A stretch of DNA of 64,000 nt from Cristatella mucedo (Eukaryota > Bryozoa > Phylactolaemata > Cristatellidae). Each line of letters starts with the position of its first letter. The first letter of the stretch is position 1. The notes beneath the pieces were generated by a model. That model saw only the letters and a program-made list of their open reading frames with translations. It made no database searches and was not told where the DNA came from. The position numbers and the translations under genes are program-made. The DNA lies in contig WPIO01000008.1 in assembly GCA_009760855.2 (NCBI GenBank), positions 5,649,501-5,713,500 on the forward strand. The letters are read 5' to 3'. Positions 46,169 to 60,070 of the stretch are shown piece after piece.

Positions 46169-46436
46169 GTGGGGATACTCACAGAGTGCCGCAGCCGTGG
46201 CCGCGCGAGACGCGCTTGCGTGCGGGGCGCACGCTAGGAGGCGACCAGGTGGAGCCGTTATCGCGCTACACGCGAATGACCCTGACGTTGAGAGAAATTA
46301 CGGTGGGTCGGTGGTTGGTCGTGGTCAGCTCGCAGCGGTGTACGGAACGAATAAGAGTGAATAGGCGGCGCTCGAGTTCGTCGAGACCGAGAAATGTGTG
46401 CGAGGCAAGTCGTCTTCGGTGCTCTGTATTGGATTC

Positions 46437-46535
<99 letters not shown>

Positions 46536-49500
46536 TAAGTGCTTCCGGAGAGCCTGGAGGGAGCTGGTCGAAATACCCGCCAGACAGAGACAAATCCTGG
46601 CGTTAGACGAAAAGAGGAGAGCGACCGAAGCGTATTGACACCGCCGCAGGCGCTGATTCGCCGCGAGTGACTTAGTCAGCAGAGTGCAGCGAGCCTTTTC
46701 CCCGGTTGGCAAGCTGGGGGCGGCATCACCTACGCTGAGGCAGAGGGTTCTGGAAGAGCTCCGAGGATGCCACCTGCCAGTCGTTGCAGCAGTGGAAACT
46801 TTACTCTGGCCGCTGAAAGATTCGTGGCAGCTGAGCTGCCGTGGAGTCACACTTGTGGCCACCTTTCTCAGACCCGTGACTGCACTGCTTTAGATAGTCA
46901 AGACGCCACAGTAAACGTTCGTTCAAAATACATTCCCCTGCTGGTGCATACCAGTGAAAGTGATTGTTACTAGTTGCAGCTGCTTCGGCTGGGCGCATGA
47001 GCATCGGTGGCTTCCCCCTGCTGCTCGTGAGCACTGGATTTTTTCGCGTGCTGCAGAGGCCTAGCTACATGCCCAGGCATGCCTGTGCGTTTGCAGAAGC
47101 TAAGACAAAGGACGTGCCCACCAAACCACGGTTTCGGAAAAGGGATAAAGTCATGTACTACGGACGACGGCTGATAAGAAAGGTGAATGGCTGATAAATC
47201 CGGCGTTCCTACCTGCACTCTAATTTTATGGGCATAATCTCACTAGCATGCTAATCGGAACTACCACAGCCGCTCTGGTCACGGCATATTTGGCATGCTT
47301 CCACATACCTGCTTCACAGTCTGCGGGCCACTGCATGCTCTGTGACCTAAGTCATTGTCTATCCCTGTGGGGCGAGAGGAGGGCATCGTTCTTGCTGTTA
47401 GCTCAAAATTGATGGTATCCTTGCCCTGTGCATAACTGACATTTTCAGCCCTTACCAGCTGCCTCATCCAATCGCCATGTTTGCCTTGTCTCATATCCTA
47501 TTTTGGGCATGTTGTGCTTGGTTCTGATTAAAGAAAAGCAAGTTTAGGTCAAATCTAGGCTTGCTGGAGCTGGTGCATTTCGATGCAATGGGATCTGCAT
47601 GTTTTGATTTAAACACAAACAACTGAGAACCAAGCAGCGGCTTACTATATGGTCATAGCTTGTCTCTATTAAACATTCTGTTTTAGCTGCTTCTGCTTTG
47701 CTAGTTTTGCAGCTGAGCTTGGGTGAGGAGGGCTATTATTAGCAGCAGCAGCAGTATTCCTTATTGCAGCACACCAGTAGAGCCAAGTACCAGTGGTGCT
47801 CCATTGCTTGATAAAGTCGTATGCAGTTCCCATGGTCCAGTGGTTCTTGATCTTGGGGTCCCGGGTTCAAATCCTGCTGGCTGTAGGACTTGATGACTCC
47901 TACTACATGCCACAAATAGTAATAATATAATAATAACACATTTGATAAAGTGCCCCCGGAGAGCTTACATTTCTTTCTAGGTGCTTTGCATTTGCTGCAA
48001 AGGAAACACGATCGAATGGTTAGTGGTAGCATGCTCAATAAAAAACAAAACAAGAAATGAGTTGTTAGGAGTTACATGCACAGTTTCAGCATGCAAGTGT
48101 GGTTAGTGGCAGCATGCACATTGACAGCATGCCAAAGCGCATTTAGGCTATCCTGAGTGGAGGGGGAGTGGCACAATGGCAGCTTGACCAGGTGCCAGAA
48201 AGGAAGGACATATCAGTGCTTCATGTTCCTCATTGACTGTTTTCAGTTGCAAGTGAGGCTGTTCAGAATATCTTGTTGTTATTGCTGCTGCGTTTTACAC
48301 AACATTGCGGCCAGCCTCGTGCATGCCCATGTAGGTTGGCCCCACTTGTCTGACCTTCTCTGGTTAGATGGAAGGAGGAAGGTGAAAACAACCTTTGGTC
48401 TCTTGCTGCCAGCCATCAGCCTAGCCTCTTAAATCCCCAGTGTGCAGCCCATGGTCACGTGTTAACACAAATGACCTGCAGACATGCAGCCCATGCTTGG
48501 GTAGACTCACCTTATAACTGCCAGCCCTCCGGTTTCGACCATGGGGCTATACCAACAAAGCCCAGCATTGCACCCATTTCACATTTGAAACCCATTTGAC
48601 CCCCCCCCCGACAGACATCAGAGGCTGCCTCGTTTACCAGAGAGAATGAAATACAGGCCCACGGGATTCTGCGGCTTTTTCTTCCTTCATTCGGCAATAG
48701 TGTGTATGTTCATACAGTAAGCCTTTCTGCTCTTATTTTAGGAGATTGTTATGAGTTCCCCTCCAACAGCTGCCAAAGCAATGTAACTCATGTACATTCA
48801 GGACCTTGATCAAACCCGAGCCAAAGTAACCGCTGTCAGTAATTAGCTGCTACTCGTCTGTTGCTCTGTCTTAAGTTGCTGGCTAGACATATCTATTCCG
48901 ACTCATCAGGATCTTGGAGCAAGGAACAAGCCTGGGGAGCCATGCTGACCTTGCCGGAGGCAGCCAATCACAGGAAAGCTTTGCCTATGCCAAAGTTTCT
49001 ACTTGTGTCTGCATCGGCGCCTCACGCAAACACTAGATTGATCGGCAGTATGCTTGATGCTGGTGGCCATATCTTCAGATCCAGTAGTACCATTTAGGGC
49101 TATATTGCGTGTCAGGCATCTCTTTCTTCAATGCCACTAAGCCACCGAGACACTCGACGGTTGTCACCTGCCCGCGAGTTTTCTGTATGGATGCTGCATA
49201 GAAAAGAAAACGAGAAAATCGTCACCCTATGGCTGTGCACACGTACATATGCATATATACATTCGAGGCCCTGGCTGTTCTGCTGCGCCTAGCAATTATC
49301 TCCCCCTATCGGCGCTAGCTGTCTCGCACGGTGCAACGTGTGAGCTTCTTGTCTTCGTTGTCGCAGTCACAAAACGTGCTCACCCGGCGTCCGAGGAAGC
49401 AGGAGATCATGCGCCTGGCACGCCGCCTGCTGCGAGGCAAGCGTGAGCAGAAGACGCTGCAGCCCAAGGAGCCGCCGGCAGCTCTGCTCGAGGCCGACCT

Positions 49501-51571
49501 GGGCAGCGGAGGGCCGCCGGGCGAGCATGAGCTCGGCCTGCCCACCGAGTTCGTCTACATGCTTCGCAACGTGCGCGTGTTCGGACACCTCGACAAGCCC
49601 ATGTACATGGAGATCTGCAAGCACATCGAAGTGCTCTTCGTCAAGACCGGCCAGACGCTGTTTCAGGCACGTGTGCTCGTGGAGCCTATAATGCCTCCGG
49701 CCGCGCGTGCCTCCGGCCGCGTGTGGGCATCCGTGATCTTGTGCAACGAGTCGCATGGCCGAGCCTTTTTTCCGCTCTTGCGAGATTAGATTCGTGACTC
49801 ACTGTTGCTGTCGTCGCAGGAGCCGGCTAGAATTTCATGCCCTTCCACGGCTTTCGTAGATCGGCGACCCGGACGACAGCATCTACGTGGTGCAGGAGGG
49901 CCAGATGGACGTCTTCATCAAAGAGGACGCGGACACTGAGACGCTCGTCAAGGAGGTGCTGCCTGGCGACAGCATACACAGTTTGCTCAGCATCCTCGAC
50001 GTGCTCACCGGCCATGCGGCCCCTTACAAGACGGTGATGGCGCGTGCCCGACGCGACTCGACCATACTCAAGCTGCCAGCCTCGTCGTTCCAGCGCGCAT
50101 TTTCGCGCTTTCCTGAGTCCATGGTTCGCATTGTTCAGGTGAGCGCGGTAGGAATGCATGGATAGGAGCTGCCCTGCCTAGCGCCCAGCCTGCTCACTCT
50201 GGAGAGTTCCTCCTTGCTTTCCTGTTCCCTTGCTTTTTGCAATTTCGTCCACACAATCGAGCTCGCTGTTCTCGAAGTTGATGCACAGCGCCGGGTGCGC
50301 TCAATGGCCTTTCTTGCCTATGCCGACTGACGTCTGCCGAACCTAAAGTGATCGACACAATATTGCAGAATGCCCTTTCACTTTGCATGGCTTTTGATTT
50401 GCGGGATCGTAGGTCATTATGGTCCGGCTAATACGGGTCACGTTTATGGCGCTGCACAACTACCTGGGTCTTGACCAGCAGCTTATGAAGCCGGTTCGTA
50501 TGGGTCGCGTTCAGCATGCTTGTTGCTAGCGTTCAGCAGACTTGTTGCTAGCATGGACCTTTGCTGCTTTGCTTATGGCTGTAGCTTGATGCGATTTTAT
50601 TTCTACGACACCATGTTTGCTATGAAAGATGATTGTTCATGACTTTGCAGAAACTTCCTCCAGGAGATGCCGAAGCTAACCTGAGCGTGCATGCGCTGAA
50701 GCGGCAAGTACGTTCGGGTTGGGGCCCATACTAGTTCACACAAAGCTTAGCTTGTGGTAGATGAGGCTGTTTGATGAGCTAGGTGTGTGCTACATCCTTT
50801 GCATGTGCACATTTACTGTGCTGATCGTTGGTTTGCAGCAGTTGTTGGTTATTGCATGGCCGTGCCAAAGTAAAACAGTTTAGGTAAGCCTCACCCAAAC
50901 GCCACATGTTTATTACAGCACACGAGCCCTATCAGTAATCGTGCTCATTCGCAGTGGGCATTGAACAATCGGCATCTGTAAGACTCGAGCGCGTGACCTA
51001 GGTAGTCAAGTGTGAGCACCTTACCTTTAGGCTACCACCCAGGTTCAAGACGTAGAGGATTCAAGTGTCTCCATTGGTCGAATCACCGCATTTGAGTTCG
51101 GTTGCTCTTTTGCTGGCATTTAGTTTTCGCCTGCTCTTTCGTTGTAAAGTGCATGCCCTCACTTGCATGATCTCTTTTTTGTTTTCTGAGACTAAGTGAG
51201 TTTGGTGCACTATGTCGTGATTAAAACAGTTTTGTGAAACCTGTAGTCTGGCAGCTCAGTCAGTCTGGTCTCATCGGATCATTCACAGCTTGATCTGTCT
51301 GTCTGTCCTTCTGCAGTCTTTGTGACTGCATATTTTTAAAATAGCATGTTTCTGCCCAGTAGTGGTAATAACAGGTCGCTTGTAAAGCACCATCATACAA
51401 CTAAATCTGTATACCGGAGCTTTACAAATCGCTCAAGAAAGCAATAACTAAGGATTAATGACATGCATATCATCTTGCGTAGACAGACAAGCAAAGGCCT
51501 GGGTGTCAATATATTAATCTCTCGCTATATATCTGTGTGTGTGTGTGTGTGTGCTTGCGTGCACGTGTCTA

Positions 51572-51656
<85 letters not shown>

Positions 51657-54600
51657 CTCTATTTCTGCGTGTCACTCTCACGTGCTTTATGTACCTATGT
51701 TTCTCTGTGTGTGTGTGTCTCAGTCATCTTAGCATCTTTTTGTCTGTGTCAAAGTCCCATTCTGTCTGGGTATCTGTTTGTCTGTGCCGCAATCTCTTTA
51801 TCTTTTTTCTCTCTTTCTCCCTTTTTTCATCTCCAGCTATTCCTGTCAGTTTCATTTTGTCATTCTCTGCCTCGATCTCACTATTTTTGCACTTTTGCTG
51901 CCAGTGTCATTGTTTTTGTACCCATTATGTAGTGTGTGTTGTTTTTAAGTCAAAGTACTTGCCATTCATTGTGGCTCAGAGCTCAGTGACCTAAAGCTGC
52001 TTCTTTGGGGTTTTTAAGTATTTGCTGCATTTCGTCACTTATTCCCGAGTGCTCCACCTCTCATTTTGGATGTGGACTAACGAGGGTCTGAAAGCTCATG
52101 CATCGACATTGCTAACCTCTGGCTGGGATTGGGTCGTGAGCTCATCGTTAGCACTTACACTCGGTTGCAAAAAATCCTCGAAGTATGGCAGCAACTGCTG
52201 TGGCTGCTACCTCGTTTGAGTAATAAGGATTTTCTATGACACCAGGAATACTAACATTGCGCAAAGCATGTGAAAGTATTTATTGAGTGCGCTAGAACAA
52301 ACACGCACCCTTTTTATGTATTTACTTCTACTGACTAGTAGTTATGCCCTGGCTTATCTGGCCACGCATTAAGGCCACAACCTTCTGTGCTGCCTCATCT
52401 GCTATAACGCATTCCGTGGAGCGCAAGTTTTATTGAAAAGGTTGGGTAGTGATTTAGGCCCACACACCCCACCTCGGCCTTTGGTCGATATCGTTTCATA
52501 GTCGTTCTATGGGGTTCCGGTCAGACGACTGGCTGGGCCACTGCGACAGCTCCCTACCGGATTCGTCAAAAAGGTACTCCGCTGGCCTGGCAGTTTGCTT
52601 GGATTCGTTATCTTGTTGCTAAATATAACGAACCCCAAGCAGAGAATTTGGGATGTGAATCCGATTGACTTCACGAGCAACAATTTGAGTAAAGTACCTT
52701 TTTGGCGAATCCAGCGAGCAACTGCTGCAGTGGCCCTACCAATGATCAGATCGAAAACCTATAGAACGACTATGAAACGATATCGACCGGCAGCTGAGGC
52801 GGTGTGTATGTGGGCCTACATCGCTAGCCAACCTTTTCACCACAATTCAGGCTCTATAGAATGTGCTATAGCAGAAGAGACAGCATAGAAGTTTATGGCC
52901 TCTATGCATGGCCAGATAAGCCAGGTTATAAGAATAGTAGTGGGTCAACATCACTATAAATGGATCCGTACCAACAGTATATGCGTTTATTCTTGGGTTG
53001 TCTTTTAAAAATTGTCTCATGCTACTGGAATTTTAGTAAGTCTGCTCTCATTACTGACTGAGGTAGCTGCTGCCACCATGCTGCAAGGATTTACTTCCGA
53101 CTGGGTGTACATGTTTTGCGCATTTAGCACTTGGAAAGGCACACTGCTCAAGCAGATTTTTCTTTGAAGCCATCATTGGATGGAGTCACCGCAGGCGGAT
53201 CTGGTGGCCGATCGCCAGATGAGCTTCGAGCGCGAGATGCCTCTCTGCTCGAAGTGTGCCTGCAGGATCTGGCTAAGCTTCTCGGCCTCGACGAGTCACA
53301 GGCACGTGTCGTTCTGTGCTGTCCCTCATGGCCTCGTCCCTGGAGAACGCCCTGTGCTGGCCCAGCCGTCCGTTTGTCCCTTTTCGTGATACGCTCGTGC
53401 ATTTGTTCAGGATGTCGGCCTGCTGCTGAACAAAGTGAACTTGCGTCACTACAAAACGAGCCACTTGCTGTGTAAGCAAGGCGACCCCGACTCCAGCCTC
53501 TATTTTATCGTCTTTGGCTCGGTGATTGTCAGCCAGAAGGTCATCGGGCAAGAGGAGAAGGAAACGACACTGTTCATTGCCGGTCCCGGCGAGCTTACCG
53601 GCATTCTAGCCGTGCTTAGCGGTGAGCCGTCTATATTCTCAATGCGTACTTACACCGAGTCGACACTCGCTTCAATAACCAAAGCTGACTTCTATAGGTA
53701 AGCTTCTACCGCAGTAGTTCTCAACCTTGCTAATGCTGCGACCCTTTAATACAGTTCTTCATGTTGTGGCGACCCCCAACCGTACAATTATTTCTGTTAC
53801 TACTTCATAACTGTAGTTTTGTTACTGTGAATCGTAATGTGAATATCTTATATGCAGGATATAGTTTTATTGTTACAAATGCAACATAATTAATTTGGAG
53901 ACGGATAGAGGAGCGGTGTCTCGGTTCCCAAGACCATCGGAAATGTGTGTTTTCCGATGGTCTTAGGTGACCCCTATGAAAGGGTCGTTCGACCCCCAAA
54001 GAGGTCGCGTCCTACAGGTTGAGAACTGCTCTTCTACCCGAAGCAGGGTCGTGCCTCACTGGGCCGAAGCTTTTGCTCTCTGGCTCCTACCTGGTGCAAA
54101 AAAGTCTATCGGGAAGATGCGATTGTCAGGATAGCTCATACTTCAGACATCGGCTTTTATAATCTTGGTCAGTGCATTCCCTGTTCTAAACTGTCTTTGA
54201 TGGGCTTGCCTGCTGTAGTTAGATGCCACTTTTTGAGCCTGATTGTGTTTCCAGGCTATAATGCATTTTTGACCCTCGTGGTACTTGCTTGAACAGTCTT
54301 CCTATCTGTCTTATTATAGTTTGCTACTTGGCTCACTGCATATGCTCTTCTTGTACTCGATCGGTCTTAGCAGAAGGGCTATGATCCGGAGCACACTGCT
54401 GTGCCTGTTAAACGAGTTTTTTTATAAGCCCCAAACAATACGGTTTCGAGCCTATTTAGATCATCCAGTGGCCAAGCCTGGACTTGTACCCTATTGAACA
54501 TCTGTGGGACGAAGTTTACCATGCTGCAAGGGTCGGGCGTCAATTCCTTTTGATACGTTCGGAAGCCAGTGGAGTTAATGCCGAGGTGATTGCACGAATC

Positions 54601-57600
54601 CATCAAAAGTCGTGGTGCATTGACTAGTTATTGATTATATCCCAAAAGTTGCATGCAATTATTTATGTCCTATCTTTTCTGCATAATAAAGACTGCTACA
54701 GTGTGAGATCCGATCGAAATCTCCTATGTTCGGAGTAAAAATAGTGTGCTGGTAGCAGGTATATAGAAACTTATGAAAAGCAGTGTAAATAAAATTAATA
54801 AATTCTAGCTGATTTAACAGCCTCTTTTTGTATAGCGACGGAAGAGCCTTTACGGCTATCACCACCACTTGCAGTGGAGATAAAGGGTCGCCCACTGCAG
54901 GATTCGAACCCACGACCTCGCGGTTGAGGTCGTGAAGCAACCGCCTTACCTAGTGAGCCATTACGGCTCACTAGTGTAGTTTCACGCACCAGTTTTTCAT
55001 GGCTTTATAGTACAATTGCTTGTGCCATATTGTAGTATAATGCAAGCAAGGCCACAAGTGGTTCTGAGTACAGCACATTTCTTCATCAAACGCCTGTCAG
55101 GCTTTGTACGGCAGATCGACTTTGCCCTCGACTGGACGCAGATCGATGCAGGACGGGCTCTATACAGAGAAGGTATCTTGCTTTTCAAAGTTGCTACCTG
55201 AGCACTAAACGAGGTCACGTAAGCAAAGCTTAAGTCAGCATGACTGAGTAGTTGCCTTATAAATCAAAATAGCTCTCTGGTCTCATATCTCATCTCATTT
55301 GTCAAGGCTGGATTACTGCAATTTTGTTTTGGTTGGGCTAGCAAAAAAGCTACCAAGCCTCTGCAGCTAGTGACGAATGTGGTTGCAAGGCTATTCAAAA
55401 CGTCCCTGAGGTTCAGCCATACATCTCCTTTGCTGAAGGAGCAACAATGGCTCCCGTCGATCGATGGACACAGCAAAGTTCCTACAAATACCCGCTATGG
55501 CTTGGCTCGTTCATACCTAGCGGAACTGGTGCGCCCGTTTCAGCCTTGTGGTGCCTTCAAGTTCTCTATAGACAGTAAATTAGCTTCTTCATTGATTTGC
55601 TTAAAGGCCGTTGGCAGCAGAAGCTTTTTCTCGGCATGTCCTAGGCTGTGGAACTCACTTCCACAATTCTCACACAACGAAATCTATTCTCCTGCTGGCG
55701 ACTGTGGCACATCCTTTCCAGCCATCGTGAGCTGCTACTTCCATTTACTCACTTCTTTGACTGCCCAGCTGACTCAGCTATGCTTCTCACTTTCTCTTTG
55801 TTGTGTGAAATTAAGTTTGTTGTCTACCGAATGTGTATCGACAGCCACTTAGACCAAGAGTTTACTATAGAAAACGCTCCTGCATGTTACGCCCTCTTTG
55901 TCCTTGTGGCTTTGTGGAGTTTTTACACGGAGATACATTACATTACATAATTCTGCTTATCGTGCGATTGGAAACTGCTGTGACTACTGCATATTTTGTT
56001 TACTGTCGCTGGTGGTGCCCACAGCGGCATGGTTGGCACCAAAGATCACCAATAGTTTTCCTCACGTCTAGTTCATGCACTCACCCTTGCATACTCTCCC
56101 CTGAATTGGTAATCCTGCTCTGGGACGCGATTGAATGTTCAAGCAAGGAAGAGCACCACAGAACACTTGTGAGAGCATTATAATCAGTAGCCTCTCTATT
56201 GGGTTACTGGGTTGTCGGTATTCTGCTGGAGCTGAATGCTTTATAATTAATACTAATACTAATGATGATTATGATTTAAATATATGTATAGCTCCTTAGA
56301 GAACTACATCTTTTTCTAGGCTCTTTATGCATGCTAGAAAGGAAGCTTGTCAGTTAGCACAATTTCAGCATGCATAAGCACACTCAAGACAAGTCAGACA
56401 TGCACAGGTGAGGAACAGCTGGGGTTTCAACTACTTTTTAAATGTCAATACATGGGATAATGATGTAAGTCGATAGTGATTTATAGACTTTAGAAGCTTA
56501 GGAACCTAGCCAAGGTCTCCATAAGTTTTGAGGTTCGTTAGAAATTGTCCACTTCTGGTCCCTTGTAGGTGGTGTTTGATTAGCTTCCAAACAAAAGTCG
56601 AGTAATGAAGATACAGTTCCATCGAAGAATGCATTTTCACGCTGCTATACCTGCAGATTGTTTCCTAGATGTGGTACCATCGACTAAATCTCTTTTCTTT
56701 CAATGTAGAGTCAAGAATGGGTGGGAGGGTAATCAGAAGATAAGGGGGATTGAGCCAGCGGTCACTTAAATGTGTACCTCAGACAAGCAGTCATTATCAG
56801 TACTGTCGATCGTGTTTGTTGCTGGATTTAGCTGGTTCATTACTCAATCGTGGCTCTGAGATGCACTGTCAATTTAACTGATGAGCCGAGCTCGAGTTCA
56901 GACTCATTTCTGAGGCTGCTGCTATCGACTGTGTTTTGTGTACAGAGTTCATGATATTTTTTATTTTTCTGCTTTTCAAGAATAAATATGTAGCTGAACT
57001 GTGCAAAACTGTAAGCAACATTTCCGTTAGTTGATCCACTTTAACCGACTTTACCCAAACAAAAACCAGTGCCTTCTACCGGTCTACCCAGGCCAATCTA
57101 TGTAGAAGGAAGTGGCTGTATAGATTGACCGGCTCTCCATAATTTCGAGCATACATGTATCTTGCTGCTGGTTTGCTCAGCTTTGTTATCTTCCTCCTAT
57201 TGGCTTGCTGGCTCTTGTCATTATCTAGGTGTGCCACTGAGGAATTCCTAAGTAACATTTTGTCTGGCACTTTCTTGTAGGTGATCACTGCGAGTATATT
57301 TACATAATACTGAACGGACGTCTAAGAACGGTAGCAACCACTAAAAGTGGCAAAAAAGAAGTAACTGCTGAGTTCGGTCGGGGCGAGCTGGTTGGCATTC
57401 TTGAGGTACTTACGGAGACCGACCGGCAGCAAACTGCCATAGCCGTCAGAGACACGGAGCTGGCCAAAGTGCCGAAGGACCTGCTGGATTTCATTAAACG
57501 CAAGTATCCGCAGGTGAGCAGCTTCCTCAGGAAGGAAGCACCCGTGCGTGTGCGAGCGTATTTGCCTGTGTATGCGCGCGGGCACGCACGTCTGTTAGCT

Positions 57601-59990
57601 ATCTACCGTTATGATTGTCTCTGACATTTGCTGCTTAGTCAAAAGGAGTTTTGGTTAGTTGCTAGTGTCTATAGATATCGAAAGGGGGCCTGGCTGGCTA
57701 CTATATAGCCAGTTCACAGTTCAATGCTATACACAGGTAGGTCTTCTACATATTTTTGCCTGAGCATCAAAGTAGCTGTTTTGGTCGACCACCTTAAAGC
57801 AGCAGAAAAGATCTGCCTATCCAGCAGCCATGCTCTAGAATTCTTTACCCAAGCACTTTCGGCCTGCAATCTCAGTGCAAGCCTTTGATACTGACTCGGA
57901 GACCTATGTCTTACAGGTTGTTTTATGGGGGATGCTAGAACTTGATATTGCACCACAGCACTTGAGAGCAGGCCCACACACAAATTTCACTGATGACATT
58001 CTTATAGGCACGCAAAAATCATGTAACCAAAATGTATAGTTTAAAAAACTAACCTGGTTCAATACTCATACTTGGCACTGAGCTGCAACGTCAATTTAAC
58101 TCCACTGGATAAGCCGAGCTTGAGTCCCTACTCATTGCTGAGGCTGCTTAGGCACTTATTGTGCTGCTTGAGCTTTGTGTGATACAAGTGCACACGGCAA
58201 GTTTCTGTCAAGGCATCTTGCTGGGCTATATTGAACGGGAGTCCGTTTTTGCCTTGCAAGGTAAAGAGCATTTCAAAGTACTGCTCACTCGCTCGGTGAC
58301 TGTCGTTTGCGTAGGCAGCTGCATTCACCGTTCCCCTCGTTCCGGTCCTCCACAGGTTGTCACACGGCTGATCCATCTGCTCGGGCATCGTCTGCTCGGC
58401 ACTTCGGCTCGGCTCAAAGAGTCGACCGCTGCTGCCCAAATCTTGATGGATAGCCCCAGCGTCGATCCACGCTCTCCAATCGGGCTCTCGCCCACGAGCA
58501 ACTTGAGTACGGTCGCCATCGTGCCTGCCTCGGACAGTGTGCCGCTGACCACCTTTACACTTGAGCTGCAACATGCGCTCAGCCTGATTGGCCCATCGCT
58601 GCGGCTGACGAGCGACATAATCACCAAGCGCCTTGGCACGTGGGCACTGGACAGGTACCATGCCGGCTTCTCTTGCTCCTGCTGCTACTCGAATCTGCAT
58701 GGTATAGGGATGGCCTGCGGGATGGGAGAGGTGGCTGTCGCTAGGTTTGCCTAGCAAGGGCAGTTGGACGCTTACTTGAATGAAGCACTGCCTGGAAGTT
58801 GCAGCTGTTAGTGTTCAAGAGGAGGACATGACGTATAAGCTGCTGGTCTTTTTTCAGTTAGTGTTTGGTAGCTGTCGATGGTTGCATTTCGACTTCTGTC
58901 ACCTCCCCACACTGCTCCAATCGGTGGCTGTTATGATTTGCCTGTATCCTCGGATGACCAGAGTTTGACTGCCAAGGCAGAAGATATACTCTTCATTGTC
59001 TGGATTAGACTAAAGCCGAAGGCTATCTTAGTTCTATATAGATACAGCTGTCATCTTTGGCTTAGTTACATGCACGTCGTGCATTGATAGTGGTACGCCT
59101 TGCATAGTCAGGAGTGTGCAAGGCAGTAGCCTGCGTAGACACCCTCGTGTGGATAGGAACTACCTGTTAATTGAAAGGAACGATGGCTCTCTTTTATGAT
59201 TATTATCTTGCCTCTCCTACGAAGGCCACTCAATGGAAGCCCTTTTCTCTGTTCCTTAAAGCTGCCCATTTGTCTTCCTCACACTGCCACGATGGCTGCC
59301 CCGGCTTTTCATGGTCTCTTCGTGCATCGACCATTGCTAGCCTTTATATACTCACAAAAGATGCTGTTATGTTGCATAATTGCTAGTAAAGCATATGATC
59401 CACCAAGTGGTACACCAGCCATTCATGTTGCTTCTGTTTAATTCACATTGAAGAGTGTCACATATTTGGGTCTTGTTGTTGGGCCTGCCTTGTGCGACTT
59501 GGCGTCGATGTGATTCCGGTTTATCCCTCAACTCGTCTTCGTGTTGCGTGTAGTGTTAATGACTACCGTCTGTCGAGCTGGCTTGCCACACAGGAGGACA
59601 TTCATCGCATTGTGCTTTACCAATGTGACTATCGTTTTACACCGTGGACCCAGCGGTGTGTGCGCCAGTCAGATATCTTACTCATAGTGGCATTAGCCGA
59701 TGAAGCTCCCACGGTTGGCAAAGTAAGTACAAGCATGTCCAACATATGCCAGTTACTCATCTGCCCCTCTGCTGGCATTGTTTTGAGTAATTATCAGTCG
59801 AGTTCGTCTTCGAGTTCTCGTATGTTTCCTTTTCAGCAAATGTAAAGCGCCTAGAAAGAGGTTGAGTTTTCTGAGGGTGCTTTATCAAGTGTATTATTAT
59901 TATTATTATTAATATTGTTCCGTGCTAACGCCTAGTTGGTTTAGCAGTTTCATAACTATTACCTTAAAGGACATATTTGCCCAAATAGGT

Positions 59991-60070
<80 letters not shown>

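Noticed and set aside
46079-46237. ATG in a strong context at 46079 as PNPLA start
   Set aside because: Its frame gives a serine/cysteine-rich peptide without the membrane helix and does not join in phase to the RFRKRDKV exon. The other frame encodes the expected helix.
46099-46862. Alternating Ile-Tyr ORFs at the TA repeats here and at 59909-60146
   Set aside because: Product of TA microsatellites, not proteins.
58128-58757. 209-codon minus-strand ORF
   Set aside because: It is the antisense shadow of a conserved PNPLA exon.
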